The notes beneath the pieces were generated by a model. That model was not told where the DNA came from. It searched no databases and saw only the letters and a program-made list of their open reading frames with translations. This document shows, piece by piece, positions 42,640 through 51,729 of a stretch of DNA of 64,000 nucleotides (its first letter is position 1; every line of letters begins with the position of its first letter). The stretch comes from Peteryoungia wuzhouensis. Its GTDB lineage: Bacteria > Pseudomonadota > Alphaproteobacteria > Rhizobiales > Rhizobiaceae. The stretch spans positions 682,001-746,000 of the forward strand of contig NZ_QJRY01000001.1 of assembly GCF_003205195.1 (NCBI RefSeq). Direction: 5' to 3'. Made by a program: the position numbers and the translations under genes.

Positions 42640-43743
42640 ATGACCACGAATACCGCAGAGCTCGACTTCCATATCGTTCCCAATGCCTCTCCCATGCCTG
42701 AAGCCGAGCGGCTGGCGGCCTTCGAAAATCTGGGCTTCGGCACGCTGTTCACCGACCATATGGCCGTGGTGCAGTGGCACGCCGACAAGGGCTGGCATTC
42801 GGCCGAAGTGAAGGCCCGCGGCCCGTTCCAGATCGACCCGGCCGCGAGCGTGCTGCATTATGCGCAGGAAATCTTCGAAGGCATGAAGGCCTACAAAGGC
42901 GCGGACGGCCGCATCACCCTGTTCCGCCCGGAAGAGAATGCCCGTCGGTTCAACCGTTCTGCCGAACGCATGGCGATGCCGGAAATTCCGGAAGAGTTGT
43001 TCCTGAAGGCGGTCGAGGAACTGGTCAAGATCGACGCCAAGTGGGTGCCGGAAGGCGAAGGCAGCCTCTATCTGCGCCCCTTCATGTTTGCGAGCGAGAC
43101 CTTCCTCGGTGTGCGCCCCTCGCGCGAATACATCTTCAGCGTCATCGCCTCGCCTGTCGGCCCCTATTTCAAGGGCGGCAGCAAGCCGGTCACTCTGTGG
43201 GTCAGCGAGCACTATACGCGTGCGGCCCCCGGCGGCACGGGTGCGGCCAAGTGCGGCGGCAATTATGCCGCGAGCCTGCTTGCTCAGAAGGAAGCCTCGA
43301 GCCGTGGTTGCGACCAGGTCGTCTTCCTCGACGCTGCCGAACACAAGTGGATCGAAGAACTGGGCGGCATGAACGTCTTCTTCGTTATGGATGACGGCAC
43401 GGTCGTCACCCCGCCGCTGTCCGGCACCATCCTGCCCGGCATTACCCGCAACTCGATCATCAAGCTTGCCGGTGACAACGGCTTGAAGGTCATCGAGCGC
43501 CCCTATTCCTTCGACGAGTGGATGGCGGATGCCAAGAGCGGCAAGCTGCGCGAGGCCTTTGCCTGCGGCACGGCCGCCGTGGTCGCCGCGATCGGGACGG
43601 TGCGCCATCCGGAGGGTGAGTTCGTCATTGGCAATGCAGGCACCGGCATGGAAACGGAAAAGCTGCGCAATCAGCTGACCGGCATCCAGCGCGGCACGGT
43701 GGCCGATCCCTATGACTGGGTGAAGGACGTCACCCGCCTCTAA
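42640..43743 (+). CDS. ilvE: Branched-chain amino acid aminotransferase
   Basis: PLP-dependent fold-type IV aminotransferase of 367 aa, of the longer (mitochondrial-like) BCAT type. It transfers the amino group between glutamate and the 2-oxo acids of leucine, isoleucine and valine. The PLP lysine is K204 in GAAKCGGNYAASL; HYAQEIFEGMKAYKGADG and GSLYLRPFMFASETFLGVRPS form the substrate site, and EELGGMNVFFVMDDG follows. Length and motifs are complete. No neighbouring ilv genes are seen. A 54-base hairpin follows the stop. Confidence 0.95.
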   Translation: MTTNTAELDFHIVPNASPMPEAERLAAFENLGFGTLFTDHMAVVQWHADKGWHSAEVKARGPFQIDPAASVLHYAQEIFEGMKAYKGADGRITLFRPEENARRFNRSAERMAMPEIPEELFLKAVEELVKIDAKWVPEGEGSLYLRPFMFASETFLGVRPSREYIFSVIASPVGPYFKGGSKPVTLWVSEHYTRAAPGGTGAAKCGGNYAASLLAQKEASSRGCDQVVFLDAAEHKWIEELGGMNVFFVMDDGTVVTPPLSGTILPGITRNSIIKLAGDNGLKVIERPYSFDEWMADAKSGKLREAFACGTAAVVAAIGTVRHPEGEFVIGNAGTGMETEKLRNQLTGIQRGTVADPYDWVKDVTRL

Positions 43744-43758
43744 GGGCACACACAAAAA

Positions 43759-43804
43759 AGCCGCACAGCGATCCTCCTCACGGGAGAGGCGATCACTGTG
43801 CGGT
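43759..43804 (-). terminator. Terminator of the 81-aa gene
   Basis: CCGCACAG-GATC and GATC-CTGTGCGG arms form a long stem with one mismatch. On the minus strand it is followed by a T6 run (CGGCTTTTTTG), so it best terminates the small gene at 43852. It is also 17 bases after the ilvE stop. Confidence 0.75.
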
Positions 43805-43851
43805 TCCAATCCGGAGGTCAGGGGCCGGACAGGGGATCTCGTGTCTCAGGA

Positions 43852-44097
43852 TCAGGCCGCGTGGTTGCCCTGGGTCACGATGACGGGGATCAGGAGATCA
43901 CCCCAGTTGCCGTCACCGCCATGGTGACGGGCCGAGCGAACGAGTTCGACCGAGACGCCAGCATCGACGGCCTTCATGATCGAGTGGTTGAGACGGTGCA
44001 GGTCGTTGGCCAGCATGCGGATCATCGCCTGCTGATCGGTGCTCATGGCCGAGGACTGTTCTTCGGCGCGTTCCTTGACTCGGGTCTGGGGTGTCAT
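43852..44097 (-). CDS. Small conserved protein downstream of aceA (81 aa)
   Basis: 81-aa soluble protein starting MTPQTRVKERAEEQSSAMSTDQQ with a helical core (MIRMLANDLHRLNHSIMKAVDAGVSVELVRSARHHGGDGNWGDLLIPVIVTQG). I recognise its arrangement after isocitrate lyase in rhizobia but not a function. GAGGAG lies eight bases before the ATG at 44097. It is separated from aceA by a palindromic repeat element, so co-transcription with aceA is possible but would pass through strong hairpins. It has no membrane segment or signal peptide. Confidence 0.7.
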   Translation of the reverse strand: MTPQTRVKERAEEQSSAMSTDQQAMIRMLANDLHRLNHSIMKAVDAGVSVELVRSARHHGGDGNWGDLLIPVIVTQGNHAA

Positions 44098-44133
44098 CGC
44101 ATTTCTCCTCTTGATGTCAGGGGTTTTTGAAGT

Positions 44134-44250
44134 CACCTCCCCCTTGAGGGGGAGGTCGCAGCTTAGCTGCGGGTGGGGGTGAACCTTTGATGATTGCGGT
44201 GGTCACCCCACCCCGGCACTGCGTGCCGACCCTCCCCATCAAGGGGAGGG
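44134..44250. repeat. Palindromic intergenic repeat element
   Basis: A 117-base mosaic palindrome of nested inverted repeats: CACCTCCCCC/GGGGGAGGT, GCAGCTTAGCTGC, GGGTGGGGGTGA with TCACCCCACCC, GGCACTGCGTGCC, and CCCTCCCC/GGGGAGGG. The outer ends (CACCTCCCCCTTGA and TCAAGGGGAGGGTG) are near-inverse copies. This is the look of the mobile non-coding palindromic repeats scattered in rhizobial genomes. It lies between the aceA stop and the 81-aa gene. Confidence 0.7.
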
Positions 44251-44258
44251 TGCGATCC

Positions 44259-45548
44259 TTACTCGGCCGCCGGCTTGAACTGCTCGGTTTCGGTCGATTC
44301 CTTCATCGCCGTCGTCGAGGACTGACCGGCGGTGATGGCGAGCGAGACGGCGTCGAAATAGCCGGTGCCGACTTCGCGCTGGTGCTTGGTCGCGGTGTAA
44401 CCGTTCACTTCCGCCGCGAATTCCGCCTCCTGCAGCTCCGAATAGGCGGCCATCTGGCGATCCTTATAACCGCGCGCCAGTTCGAACATGCCGTAGTTCA
44501 GCTGGTGGAAACCGGCGAGCGTGATGAACTGGAACTTGTAGCCCATGGCACCGAGTTCCCGCTGGAACTTGGCGATCGTCGCGTCGTCGAGATGCTTTTT
44601 CCAATTGAAGGACGGCGAGCAGTTGTAGGCGAGCTTCTTGCCCGGATGGACCTTGTGCACCGCTTCGGCAAACTTGCGGGCCTGTTCGAGATCCGGCTTG
44701 CCGGTCTCCATCCAGATCATGTCGCAGTGCGGCGCATAGGCGATCGCACGGGCGATGCAGGGCTCGATGCCGTTCTTGACCTGGTAGAAGCCTTCCGCCG
44801 TGCGGCCGGCATCATAGTCGACGAAAGGCTGGTCGCGCTCGTCGATGTCGGAGGTCAGAAGCTTTGCGGCCTCGGCGTCCGTGCGGGCAACGATCAGCGT
44901 CGGCACGCCCATGACGTCAGCGGCAAGACGGGCAGCCGTCAGGTTGCGGATATGGGCCTGGGTCGGGATCAGAACCTTGCCGCCGAGATGGCCGCACTTC
45001 TTTTCCGAGGCGAGCTGGTCTTCGAAGTGAACGCCAGCAGCACCGGCTTCGATGAAGGCCTTCATGATCTCGAAGGCGTTGAGCGGGCCACCGAAGCCGG
45101 CTTCCGCATCAGCGACGATCGGGGCAAACCAGGTGTCGACCGACAGGCCCTTGCCTTCCTGCGTTTCGATCTGGTCGGCACGCTGCAGTGTCTTGTTGAT
45201 GCGCTTGGCAAGCTCCGGTGCTGCATTGGCCGGATAGAGCGACTGGTCCGGATACATGGCAGAAGCCGTATTCGCGTCAGCGGCAACCTGCCAGCCGGAG
45301 AGGTAGATGGCCTTCAGGCCGGCACGAACCATCTGCATGGCCTGGTTGCCCGAGAGAGCGCCGAGTGCGTTGATGAAGGGCTCTTCGTTGATCAGCTTCC
45401 AGAGGCGGTTCGCCCCCATTTCGGCGAGCGTGTATTTGATCTCGACCGAGCCGCGCAGGCGCTTCACGTCTTCTGCAGTATAGGGACGATCGATGCCGTC
45501 ATAACGGCCCTTCGGGGCATTCGGAACGAGATTGTAAAATTCAGTCAT
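44259..45548 (-). CDS. aceA: Isocitrate lyase
   Basis: Glyoxylate-shunt enzyme of 429 aa splitting isocitrate to succinate and glyoxylate, needed for growth on acetate, fatty acids or polyhydroxybutyrate. The active-site signature KKCGH is at about residues 183-187 ([16 protein letters not shown]), with [15 protein letters not shown] and the metal/substrate loop [10 protein letters not shown] also intact. I chose the ATG at 45548 ([15 protein letters not shown]); the 30-residue upstream extension in the same frame is unlike the family. It is divergent from an XRE/ImmA-like regulator, which probably controls it. No malate synthase gene is in view. Confidence 0.97.
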   Translation of the reverse strand: MTEFYNLVPNAPKGRYDGIDRPYTAEDVKRLRGSVEIKYTLAEMGANRLWKLINEEPFINALGALSGNQAMQMVRAGLKAIYLSGWQVAADANTASAMYPDQSLYPANAAPELAKRINKTLQRADQIETQEGKGLSVDTWFAPIVADAEAGFGGPLNAFEIMKAFIEAGAAGVHFEDQLASEKKCGHLGGKVLIPTQAHIRNLTAARLAADVMGVPTLIVARTDAEAAKLLTSDIDERDQPFVDYDAGRTAEGFYQVKNGIEPCIARAIAYAPHCDMIWMETGKPDLEQARKFAEAVHKVHPGKKLAYNCSPSFNWKKHLDDATIAKFQRELGAMGYKFQFITLAGFHQLNYGMFELARGYKDRQMAAYSELQEAEFAAEVNGYTATKHQREVGTGYFDAVSLAITAGQSSTTAMKESTETEQFKPAAE

Positions 45549-45626
45549 GACGTGTCTCCCTGTCACTGCTCGGCGCGGGCAAGCGAAACTTCCGAGTTTT
45601 TCTTGGCCGCTTTTGATGTGACTAGA

Positions 45627-45785
45627 TTTACACCGCACCGCAAAACAGGGCTAGAAAATTCGATAAAACAACGGCCTGAAAGAGGTCAGGCTGTCTTGCC
45701 TTTGACAGGAACGCAATGTAAATTTGTAAAGTTAGTCAAAGAACTTCAGAGGCAATCAGCGGCCTCTTTTGTAAGGATCTGTAAA
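45627..45785. promoter_or_regulatory. Repeated TTTGTAA/TGTAAA boxes between aceA and its regulator
   Basis: TTTACA occurs at 45627-45632 and TGTAAA at 45717-45722, 45725-45730 and 45780-45785; TTTGTAA occurs at 45723-45729 and 45768-45774. The cluster lies in the 237-base divergent gap. RamB in Corynebacterium binds AAAGTTTGCAAA-like sites, so these A/T-rich boxes are candidate operators of the divergent regulator. Confidence 0.45.
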
Positions 45786-47213
45786 TTGGCGGAGCGCAAA
45801 ATCTTTGCAGGACCCCGGGTGCGGCGCATTCGCAACGGGTTGGGCCTGACCCAGACGGCCATGGCGGAGGCGCTGGAGATCTCGCCCTCCTATCTCAACC
45901 TGATCGAACGCAACCAGCGCCCGTTGACCGTTCAACTGCTCCTGAAGCTCGCCTCTGTCTATAAGGTGGATCTCGACGAACTGCAGGGCGAGGCCGGCGG
46001 CACGGCCAGCCAATTGCGCGAGGTCTTTGCCGACCCGTTGCTGTCGGGCGAACTGCCCGGCGATCAGGAACTGATCGAGGTGGCGGAGGCCGCCCCCAAT
46101 GCGGCGAGCGGCATCATCAAGCTCTACCGCGCCTATCGCGAACAGGCGGCGCGGCTTTCCGACCTTGCCGATCTTCTCGCGCGCGAGGGGCACCAGACGT
46201 CGCTCTCAGGCGCGCGCCTGCCAATCGACGAGGTGCGGGAGGTCTTCGAGCGCCGGGCGAACTATTTTGGCCGGCTGGACGAGGCAGCGGAAGCTTTTCA
46301 TTCTAACCTGGGGCTTACGGCGGGCGATGATCTGGCGGTCGCCCTGAAATCCTGGTTGCGCAACACGCACGGGATCGTGGTTCGCGCTCTTCCTGTGCAG
46401 ACGATGCCGTCGCTGCGGCGACGCTATGACCGTCACTCCATGCGGCTCTTCCTGTCGGAACGGCTGTCCGCCTTCGACCAGTTGCGGGAGGTGGCGATGG
46501 AAGTCGCCTTGCTGGCACTGGGGGAGGTTGTGCAAGCCGAACTGGAGGCGCTTGAACTGAGCTCCGGCGAAGCGCGGCGGCTCGGTCGCTTCGAACTGGC
46601 GCGCTATGGCGCACATGCCCTGATGATGCCCTACGGCACGTTCCTCTCTGCAGCGATCCGCGCGCGTTATGACATCGACATCCTGCGGGCGCGCTTCAAC
46701 GTCTCCTTCGAACAGGCCGCCAACAGGCTCACCATGCTGCAGCGACCCGGCGCTGCCGGTCTGCCTTTCTTCATGATGGAGGTGGATAATGCCGGCAACC
46801 GCTTCCGGCGGTCGGGTGCTCAAGGGTATCCGCATTCGAAGTTCGGTGGCGCCTGTCCCAAGCTCAATGTGCATGCGGCCTTCGCGCAGCCGGGACAGGT
46901 TCTGGTCGAGCAGGTCGAGATGCCGGATGGCGCAGGCTTTCTGACGATATCGCGCACCCTGGAGGGGCCGCAGGCGGGGTTCGGCGAGCGGATCCGCCGC
47001 ACCGCCATGCTGGTCGCCTGCGACATTGCCCATCGCGACGACGTGGCCTATGCCGCCGCCCTGCCCGACCGGACCGTCGCGCCGATCGGCATCGGCGCGG
47101 CCTGCCGTCTGTGCGAGAGATCCGGCTGTCTGGCCCGCGCCGAGCCACCGCTGACGCGGCCGCTCGGCCTCGATGAAATGGTCACCGGGCTCTCTGCCTT
47201 CGATTTTCAATGA
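45786..47213 (+). CDS. XRE-family regulator with ImmA/IrrE-like domain (RamB/ScfR-like)
   Basis: 475-aa regulator. An N-terminal XRE helix-turn-helix spans about residues 8-65 (RRIRNGLGLTQTAMAEALEISPSYLNLIERNQRPLTVQLLLKLASVYKVD). A central IrrE N-terminal-like region follows (degenerate around RFELARYGAHALMMPYGTF), then a C-terminal DUF2083 zinc- or acyl-binding domain with GAACRLCERSGCLARAEPP. I place the start at TTG 45786, seven bases after AAGGAT; the frame stays open far upstream only because it is antisense to aceA. Homologues (RamB, PrpC-regulator, ScfR) sense acetyl- or acyl-CoA and control isocitrate lyase or propionate genes, which fits the divergent aceA. Confidence 0.87.
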   Translation: MAERKIFAGPRVRRIRNGLGLTQTAMAEALEISPSYLNLIERNQRPLTVQLLLKLASVYKVDLDELQGEAGGTASQLREVFADPLLSGELPGDQELIEVAEAAPNAASGIIKLYRAYREQAARLSDLADLLAREGHQTSLSGARLPIDEVREVFERRANYFGRLDEAAEAFHSNLGLTAGDDLAVALKSWLRNTHGIVVRALPVQTMPSLRRRYDRHSMRLFLSERLSAFDQLREVAMEVALLALGEVVQAELEALELSSGEARRLGRFELARYGAHALMMPYGTFLSAAIRARYDIDILRARFNVSFEQAANRLTMLQRPGAAGLPFFMMEVDNAGNRFRRSGAQGYPHSKFGGACPKLNVHAAFAQPGQVLVEQVEMPDGAGFLTISRTLEGPQAGFGERIRRTAMLVACDIAHRDDVAYAAALPDRTVAPIGIGAACRLCERSGCLARAEPPLTRPLGLDEMVTGLSAFDFQ

Positions 47214-47361
47214 ACGATCGGCTTCGCTGACAAGACGCCCACTGCCTTCGCGTCCGCGAAGAATTTTGCTTGTCGCACGTCCAATTCCTTTCTAGTCTCT
47301 TAAAAAATAACGGGAATGGCATCGGGGGCTCTCGCTCCCCAAGGCTGGAACAGGAGAAAAA

Positions 47362-48462
47362 ATGAAGGCTCATTTCATCCGTACGGCGTCAGTGGCCCTG
47401 GCGACGATCTTCATCACATCGGCTGTCCAGGCGCAGGAGCGCGTCGTACACGTCTATAACTGGTCGGACTATATCGACGAGTCGGTGCTGCAGGAATTCA
47501 CCAAGGAAACCGGTATCAAGGTCGTCTACGACGTGTTCGATTCCAACGAGCTGCTTGAGACCAAGCTGCTTGCTGGTGGATCCGGCTATGACGTGGTCGT
47601 GCCGACCGCGCCCTTCCTTGCACGCCAGATCCAGGCCGGCGTGTTTCAGAAGCTCGACAAGGCGAAGCTGCCCAACCTGAAGAACATGTGGCCGGAAGTG
47701 TCCGAGCGTCTGGCGAAATACGATCCCGGCAACGAATATGCCGTGAACTACATGTGGGGCACCACCGGCATCGGCTACAACGTCGCCAAGGTGAAGGAAG
47801 TTCTGGGCGCCGATTTCAAGGTCGATAGCTGGGATGCGGTGTTCAAGCCTGAAAACGCCGAGAAACTGGCAAAGTGCGGTCTCAACATCCTCGACGCCTC
47901 CGACGAGACCTTCGCGATTGCCATGAACTATGCCGGCAAGAACCCGGACAGCAAGGATACTGCCGATCTCGAAGCCGGCGGCGAGGTCTATTCGAAGATC
48001 CGTCCTTCGGTCCGTACCTTCAATTCCTCGGCCTATATCGACGACCTCGCCAATGGCGATATCTGCGTCACGATCGGCTGGTCGGGCGACATCCTGCAGG
48101 CCAAGGCTCGTGCGGAAGAAGCCAAGAACGGCGTCGAGATCAACTACGTGATCCCGAAGGAAGGCACCTATATGTGGTTCGACAACATGGCCATCCCGGC
48201 GGATGCGCAGAATGTTGCCGAGGCGCACGAATTCATCAACTTCATGATGAAGCCCGACGTCATCGCCAAGGCCTCGAACTATGTTCAGTATGCCAACGGC
48301 AATCTGGCGTCCCAGGAGCTGATCGATCCGTCAGTTCGCAACAATCCGTCAGTCTATCCGCCTGAAGACGTGATGGCGAAACTCTTCACGATCCAGCCTT
48401 ATGGCCCGAAAGAACAGCGCGTGCTGAACCGGGTCTGGACACAAATCAAGACCGGCAGCTAA
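47362..48462 (+). CDS. potF: Putrescine ABC transporter periplasmic binding protein
   Basis: Periplasmic binding protein of 366 aa with a Sec signal (TASVALATIFITSAVQAQE, cleavage near residue 25). The mature start VVHVYNWSDYIDESVLQEFTKETGIKVVYDVFDSNELLETKLLAGGSGYDVVVPTAPFLARQIQ is the PotF/PotD consensus, and IGWSGDILQAKARAEE plus YMWFDNMAIP contribute acidic and aromatic ligand residues. AGGAGAAAAA precedes the ATG. It heads potFGHI; a hairpin with a short T-run 15 bases after its stop probably lets the binding protein be made in excess. Confidence 0.95.
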   Translation: MKAHFIRTASVALATIFITSAVQAQERVVHVYNWSDYIDESVLQEFTKETGIKVVYDVFDSNELLETKLLAGGSGYDVVVPTAPFLARQIQAGVFQKLDKAKLPNLKNMWPEVSERLAKYDPGNEYAVNYMWGTTGIGYNVAKVKEVLGADFKVDSWDAVFKPENAEKLAKCGLNILDASDETFAIAMNYAGKNPDSKDTADLEAGGEVYSKIRPSVRTFNSSAYIDDLANGDICVTIGWSGDILQAKARAEEAKNGVEINYVIPKEGTYMWFDNMAIPADAQNVAEAHEFINFMMKPDVIAKASNYVQYANGNLASQELIDPSVRNNPSVYPPEDVMAKLFTIQPYGPKEQRVLNRVWTQIKTGS

Positions 48463-48476
48463 TTGCCGACACACAC

Positions 48477-48504
48477 CGCCGGGCGCTCCAAGCGTCCGGC
48501 GTTT
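48477..48504 (+). terminator. Attenuating hairpin between potF and potG
   Basis: CGCCGGGCGC and GCGTCCGGCG form a 10-bp stem (one G-U pair) with a TCCAA loop, followed by TTTTAC. Partial termination here would give more potF than potGHI message. Confidence 0.75.
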
Positions 48505-48550
48505 TACTTCCTGCTTGGGGCAATAATCAAAACACGACTGGGATCGGGTA

Positions 48551-49705
48551 ATGGCGAAGTCATTGGGACCTGTTAAACGCAAATTCTCTCCGTGGACCGA
48601 AGCGGACGCCGTGCCGTTCATCCGGTTCGAAAACGTGACCAAACGCTTTGGCGATTTCATCGCTGTCGACAACCTGACACTCGATATCTACGAGCGCGAA
48701 TTCTTCTCGCTGCTCGGCCCGTCCGGTTGCGGCAAGACGACCCTGATGCGCATGCTGGCCGGCTTCGAACAGCCGACATCGGGTCGCATCCTGCTGCAGG
48801 GCAAGGACCTTGCCGGCACGCCGCCCTACAAGCGTCCGACCAACATGATGTTCCAGTCCTATGCGCTCTTCCCGCACATGACGGTGGAGAAGAACATCGC
48901 GTTCGGCCTGGAGCAGGACAACCTGCCAAAAGGCGAGATCGATGCCCGCGTTCAGGAGATGCTGAAGCTCGTCAAGCTTGAGACCTTTGCGAAACGCAAG
49001 CCGAACCAGCTGTCGGGCGGCCAGCGTCAGCGCGTGGCGCTGGCGCGCTCGCTTGCCAAACGCCCGAAGGTGCTGCTGCTCGACGAACCGCTCGGGGCTC
49101 TCGACCGCAAACTGCGCGAAGAGACCCAATTCGAGCTGATGGACATCCAGACCAAGCTTGGCCTTACCTTCCTGATTGTCACCCACGACCAGGAAGAGGC
49201 GATGACCGTTTCCGACCGGATCGCGGTCATGGACAAGGGCATCCTTGTCCAGGTGGCAACGCCGGCGGAAATCTACGAGGCGCCGAATTCGCGCTACGTG
49301 GCCGACTTCATCGGCGACATCAACATTCTCGAAGGCAAGGTCGCCGCCAAGGAGACCGGCACGGCCGGGGAGCTGGTCAAAGTGGATTGCGACGGCGCGC
49401 TGATCACCGTCGACCAGACCTGTGATGCCAATGTGGGCGACAGCGTCGCGTTCGCCATCCGGCCGGAAAAGGTGCGCATCTCGACTTCCAAGCCCGATGA
49501 GGCCACGCCCAACGCGCTTCATGGCGAAGTGTGGGACATCGGATATCTCGGCGACTTTTCAATCTTCATCGTCAAACTGGATGACGGACGCATGTTCCGC
49601 GCTGCCCAGGCGAATGTTTCGCGGCTGGTCGACCGGCCCATCACCTTTGGCGACATGGTCTGGCTGTCCTGGCCGGGCGATGCCGGCCTCGTCCTGACAC
49701 GCTGA
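48551..49705 (+). CDS. potG: Putrescine ABC transporter ATP-binding protein
   Basis: Cytosolic ATPase of 384 aa. Walker A GPSGCGKTT is at about residues 56-64, the Q-loop in TNMMFQSYALFPHMTVEKNIAFGL, the ABC signature LSGGQRQRVALARSLA, Walker B VLLLDEPLGALDRKLRE, and the switch His in LIVTHDQEEAMTVSDRIAVM. The C-terminal TOBE domain starts near residue 290 (VAFAIRPEKVRIS). It powers the PotH-PotI channel. The gene is 89 bases after potF and 11 bases before potH. Confidence 0.95.
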   Translation: MAKSLGPVKRKFSPWTEADAVPFIRFENVTKRFGDFIAVDNLTLDIYEREFFSLLGPSGCGKTTLMRMLAGFEQPTSGRILLQGKDLAGTPPYKRPTNMMFQSYALFPHMTVEKNIAFGLEQDNLPKGEIDARVQEMLKLVKLETFAKRKPNQLSGGQRQRVALARSLAKRPKVLLLDEPLGALDRKLREETQFELMDIQTKLGLTFLIVTHDQEEAMTVSDRIAVMDKGILVQVATPAEIYEAPNSRYVADFIGDINILEGKVAAKETGTAGELVKVDCDGALITVDQTCDANVGDSVAFAIRPEKVRISTSKPDEATPNALHGEVWDIGYLGDFSIFIVKLDDGRMFRAAQANVSRLVDRPITFGDMVWLSWPGDAGLVLTR

Positions 49706-49715
49706 GGAGGGCGAC

Positions 49716-50624
49716 ATGGCCGAACCCGTCGCCGCTTCCACCACATCCGGTCCAGCCCGCTGGCTGGTCGTCATCATCCCCTATCTGTGGATGGTGCTGT
49801 TCTTCGTCGCCCCCTTCCTGATCATCGTGAAGATCTCGCTCTCGGACACGGCAATTGCGATGCCGCCCTACGTGCCCGTGCTTGACGGGCTGTCTGCCAT
49901 CGGCGACTTCTTCCGCCAGCTCGACTTCGAGAACTATACCTTCCTCACGGAAGACCCCCTCTATTTCAACGCCTATGTGTCGTCGCTGCGCATCGCGGCG
50001 ATCTCGACCCTGCTGCTGCTTCTGATCGGCTATCCGATGGCGCTCGCCATGGCGCGTGCGTCCGTCACCATCCGGCCGACGCTGGTCATGCTGGTCATCC
50101 TACCCTTCTGGACCTCGTTCCTGATCCGCGTCTACGCCTGGATCGGGATCCTGAAACCCGAAGGTCTGCTGACGGCGCTGCTGCATTCGCTCGGCCTCAT
50201 GGACGAAGGCAATCAGGTGCAGATCTTCCGCACCGAGATCGCCGTCTTCATCGGCATCGTCTATTCCTACCTGCCGTTCATGGTGCTTCCGCTCTATTCG
50301 GCCCTCGAAAAGATGGACGGCACGCTGCTCGAGGCTGCCAGCGATCTCGGCTGCCCGCCCTGGAAGGCGTTCTGGAAGATCACCTTCCCGCTCTCCATTC
50401 CCGGTGTCATTGCAGGCGCGATGATCTGCTTCATTCCGATCACCGGGGAATTCGTCATCCCGGACCTGCTGGGCGGCGCCCAGACGCTGATGATCGGCAA
50501 GACGCTGTGGACCGAGTTCTTCGGTAACCGCGACTGGCCACTTGCCTCGGCGGTCGCTGTCCTCCTTCTCCTGCTTCTGGTGGTTCCGATTGCGATCTTC
50601 CAGAACCAGCAGCAGAAAGCGTGA
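49716..50624 (+). CDS. potH: Putrescine ABC transporter permease
   Basis: Inner-membrane permease of 302 aa with six hydrophobic segments and the EAA loop LEAASDLGCPPWKAFWKITFPLSIPGVIAG near residues 205-235. GAGGAGGGCGAC lies directly before the ATG at 49716. It forms the heterodimeric channel with PotI. Its N-terminus WLVVIIPYLWMVLFFVAPFLIIVKISLSD is the usual PotB/PotH start. Confidence 0.95.
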   Translation: MAEPVAASTTSGPARWLVVIIPYLWMVLFFVAPFLIIVKISLSDTAIAMPPYVPVLDGLSAIGDFFRQLDFENYTFLTEDPLYFNAYVSSLRIAAISTLLLLLIGYPMALAMARASVTIRPTLVMLVILPFWTSFLIRVYAWIGILKPEGLLTALLHSLGLMDEGNQVQIFRTEIAVFIGIVYSYLPFMVLPLYSALEKMDGTLLEAASDLGCPPWKAFWKITFPLSIPGVIAGAMICFIPITGEFVIPDLLGGAQTLMIGKTLWTEFFGNRDWPLASAVAVLLLLLLVVPIAIFQNQQQKA

Positions 50625-50633
50625 GGTGGACCG

Positions 50634-51455
50634 ATGAAACCTGGTAAATTCGACGCGACGATCCTGACCATCGGCTTCGCCTTCCTCTATATCCCGATCC
50701 TGATCCTGGTGATCTACTCGTTCAACGATTCCAAACTGGTCACTGTCTGGGGCGGATTCTCGCTGAAATGGTATGGCGCCATGTGGCAGAACGAGGGCCT
50801 GATGAGTGCAGCCTGGGTGACCCTCAGGGTCGGGCTCTTGAGCGCGACCCTCGGCACCATCCTGGGCACGCTCACGGCGCTGGCACTCGTCCGCTACGGC
50901 CGGTTTCCCGGCCGGCTGCTGTTTTCCGGCATGGTGTATGCACCGCTCGTCATGCCGGAGGTGATCACCGGCCTTTCGCTGCTGCTGCTCTTCGTCGCCA
51001 TCGGCGTCGATCGCGGCCTCGTGACGGTCGTCATCGCCCATACGACCTTCACCATGTGTTATGTGGCGATCGTCGTGCAGTCGCGACTGCTGACTTTCGA
51101 CACCAGTCTTGAGGAGGCCGCGCATGATCTCGGCTGCCCGCCGGTCAAGACCTTCTTCAAGATCACTCTGCCGCTTATCCTGCCTGCGGTGATATCCGGC
51201 TGGATGCTGGCCTTCACGCTGTCGCTCGATGACCTCGTGATCGCCAGCTTCACCACGGGACCGGGCGCAACGACGCTTCCGATCAAGATCTATTCGCAGG
51301 TGCGCCTCGGGGTGACCCCGGAGATCAACGCAGTCTGCACCATCCTGATCGGGATCGTCACGATCGGCGTGATCATCGCGTCGATCGGCACCAAGCAGCG
51401 CGAGTTGCAGCGCCAGCGTGATGAACATGTCGCTGCCCGCGGGGTAACGGCCTGA
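50634..51455 (+). CDS. potI: Putrescine ABC transporter permease
   Basis: Second channel subunit, 273 aa, with six helices and the EAA loop EEAAHDLGCPPVKTFFKITLPLILPAVISGWMLAFTLSLDDLVIASFTTGPGATTLPIKIYS. It is the last gene of the potFGHI unit, nine bases after potH with GAGGTGGA as ribosome site. Together with PuuA/PuuB/AguB-like genes at 25612-29159, it gives the cell import and breakdown of putrescine, though the two loci are 18 kb apart. Confidence 0.95.
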   Translation: MKPGKFDATILTIGFAFLYIPILILVIYSFNDSKLVTVWGGFSLKWYGAMWQNEGLMSAAWVTLRVGLLSATLGTILGTLTALALVRYGRFPGRLLFSGMVYAPLVMPEVITGLSLLLLFVAIGVDRGLVTVVIAHTTFTMCYVAIVVQSRLLTFDTSLEEAAHDLGCPPVKTFFKITLPLILPAVISGWMLAFTLSLDDLVIASFTTGPGATTLPIKIYSQVRLGVTPEINAVCTILIGIVTIGVIIASIGTKQRELQRQRDEHVAARGVTA

Positions 51456-51486
51456 GACTGAAGACGGTTTTCCATTGCCGTCCCGC

Positions 51487-51729
51487 TTATCCGCGGGGCG
51501 GCAACAGCATGTAGGTGAGGAACCACAGCGGAATGATCACGATCGCGCCCATGAGCATTCGTGGGGCGGTCCAGGCAAATGCCGCGACGATGCCATCCTG
51601 AATGTCCTGTGCCGTCAGCCCCAAGCCATCGAGCACCGTGCGTGGTGTCAGTCCGAAGAAGGACAGAAGCGTCCCCGCGATCAGCGAGGCCAGCGCCATC
51701 TTGATCAAGCCCGAAACGAATGCCTGCAC
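51487..51729 (-). CDS. Small inner-membrane protein (80 aa, DUF6460-like)
   Basis: 80-aa protein with two membrane helices, about residues 8-26 (IKMALASLIAGTLLSFFGL) and 58-76 (MLMGAIVIIPLWFLTYMLL), separated by a TPRTVLDGLGLTAQDIQDGIVAAFAWTAPR stretch. This resembles a small rhizobial membrane family sometimes mislabelled integrase. The start is GTG with GGGGGA seven bases upstream. It is convergent with potI and has no evident link to it. Confidence 0.65.
   Translation of the reverse strand: MQAFVSGLIKMALASLIAGTLLSFFGLTPRTVLDGLGLTAQDIQDGIVAAFAWTAPRMLMGAIVIIPLWFLTYMLLPPRG

Noticed and set aside
41649..42788. Extended N-terminus of HupE copy 1
   Set aside because: The extension is antisense to HupE copy 2 and beyond; the signal-like N-terminus begins at the ATG at 41648.
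44187..45785. Extended N-terminus of the aceA-divergent regulator
   Set aside because: The frame is open because it lies antisense to aceA; the conserved XRE domain begins right after the TTG at 45786 with a ribosome site.
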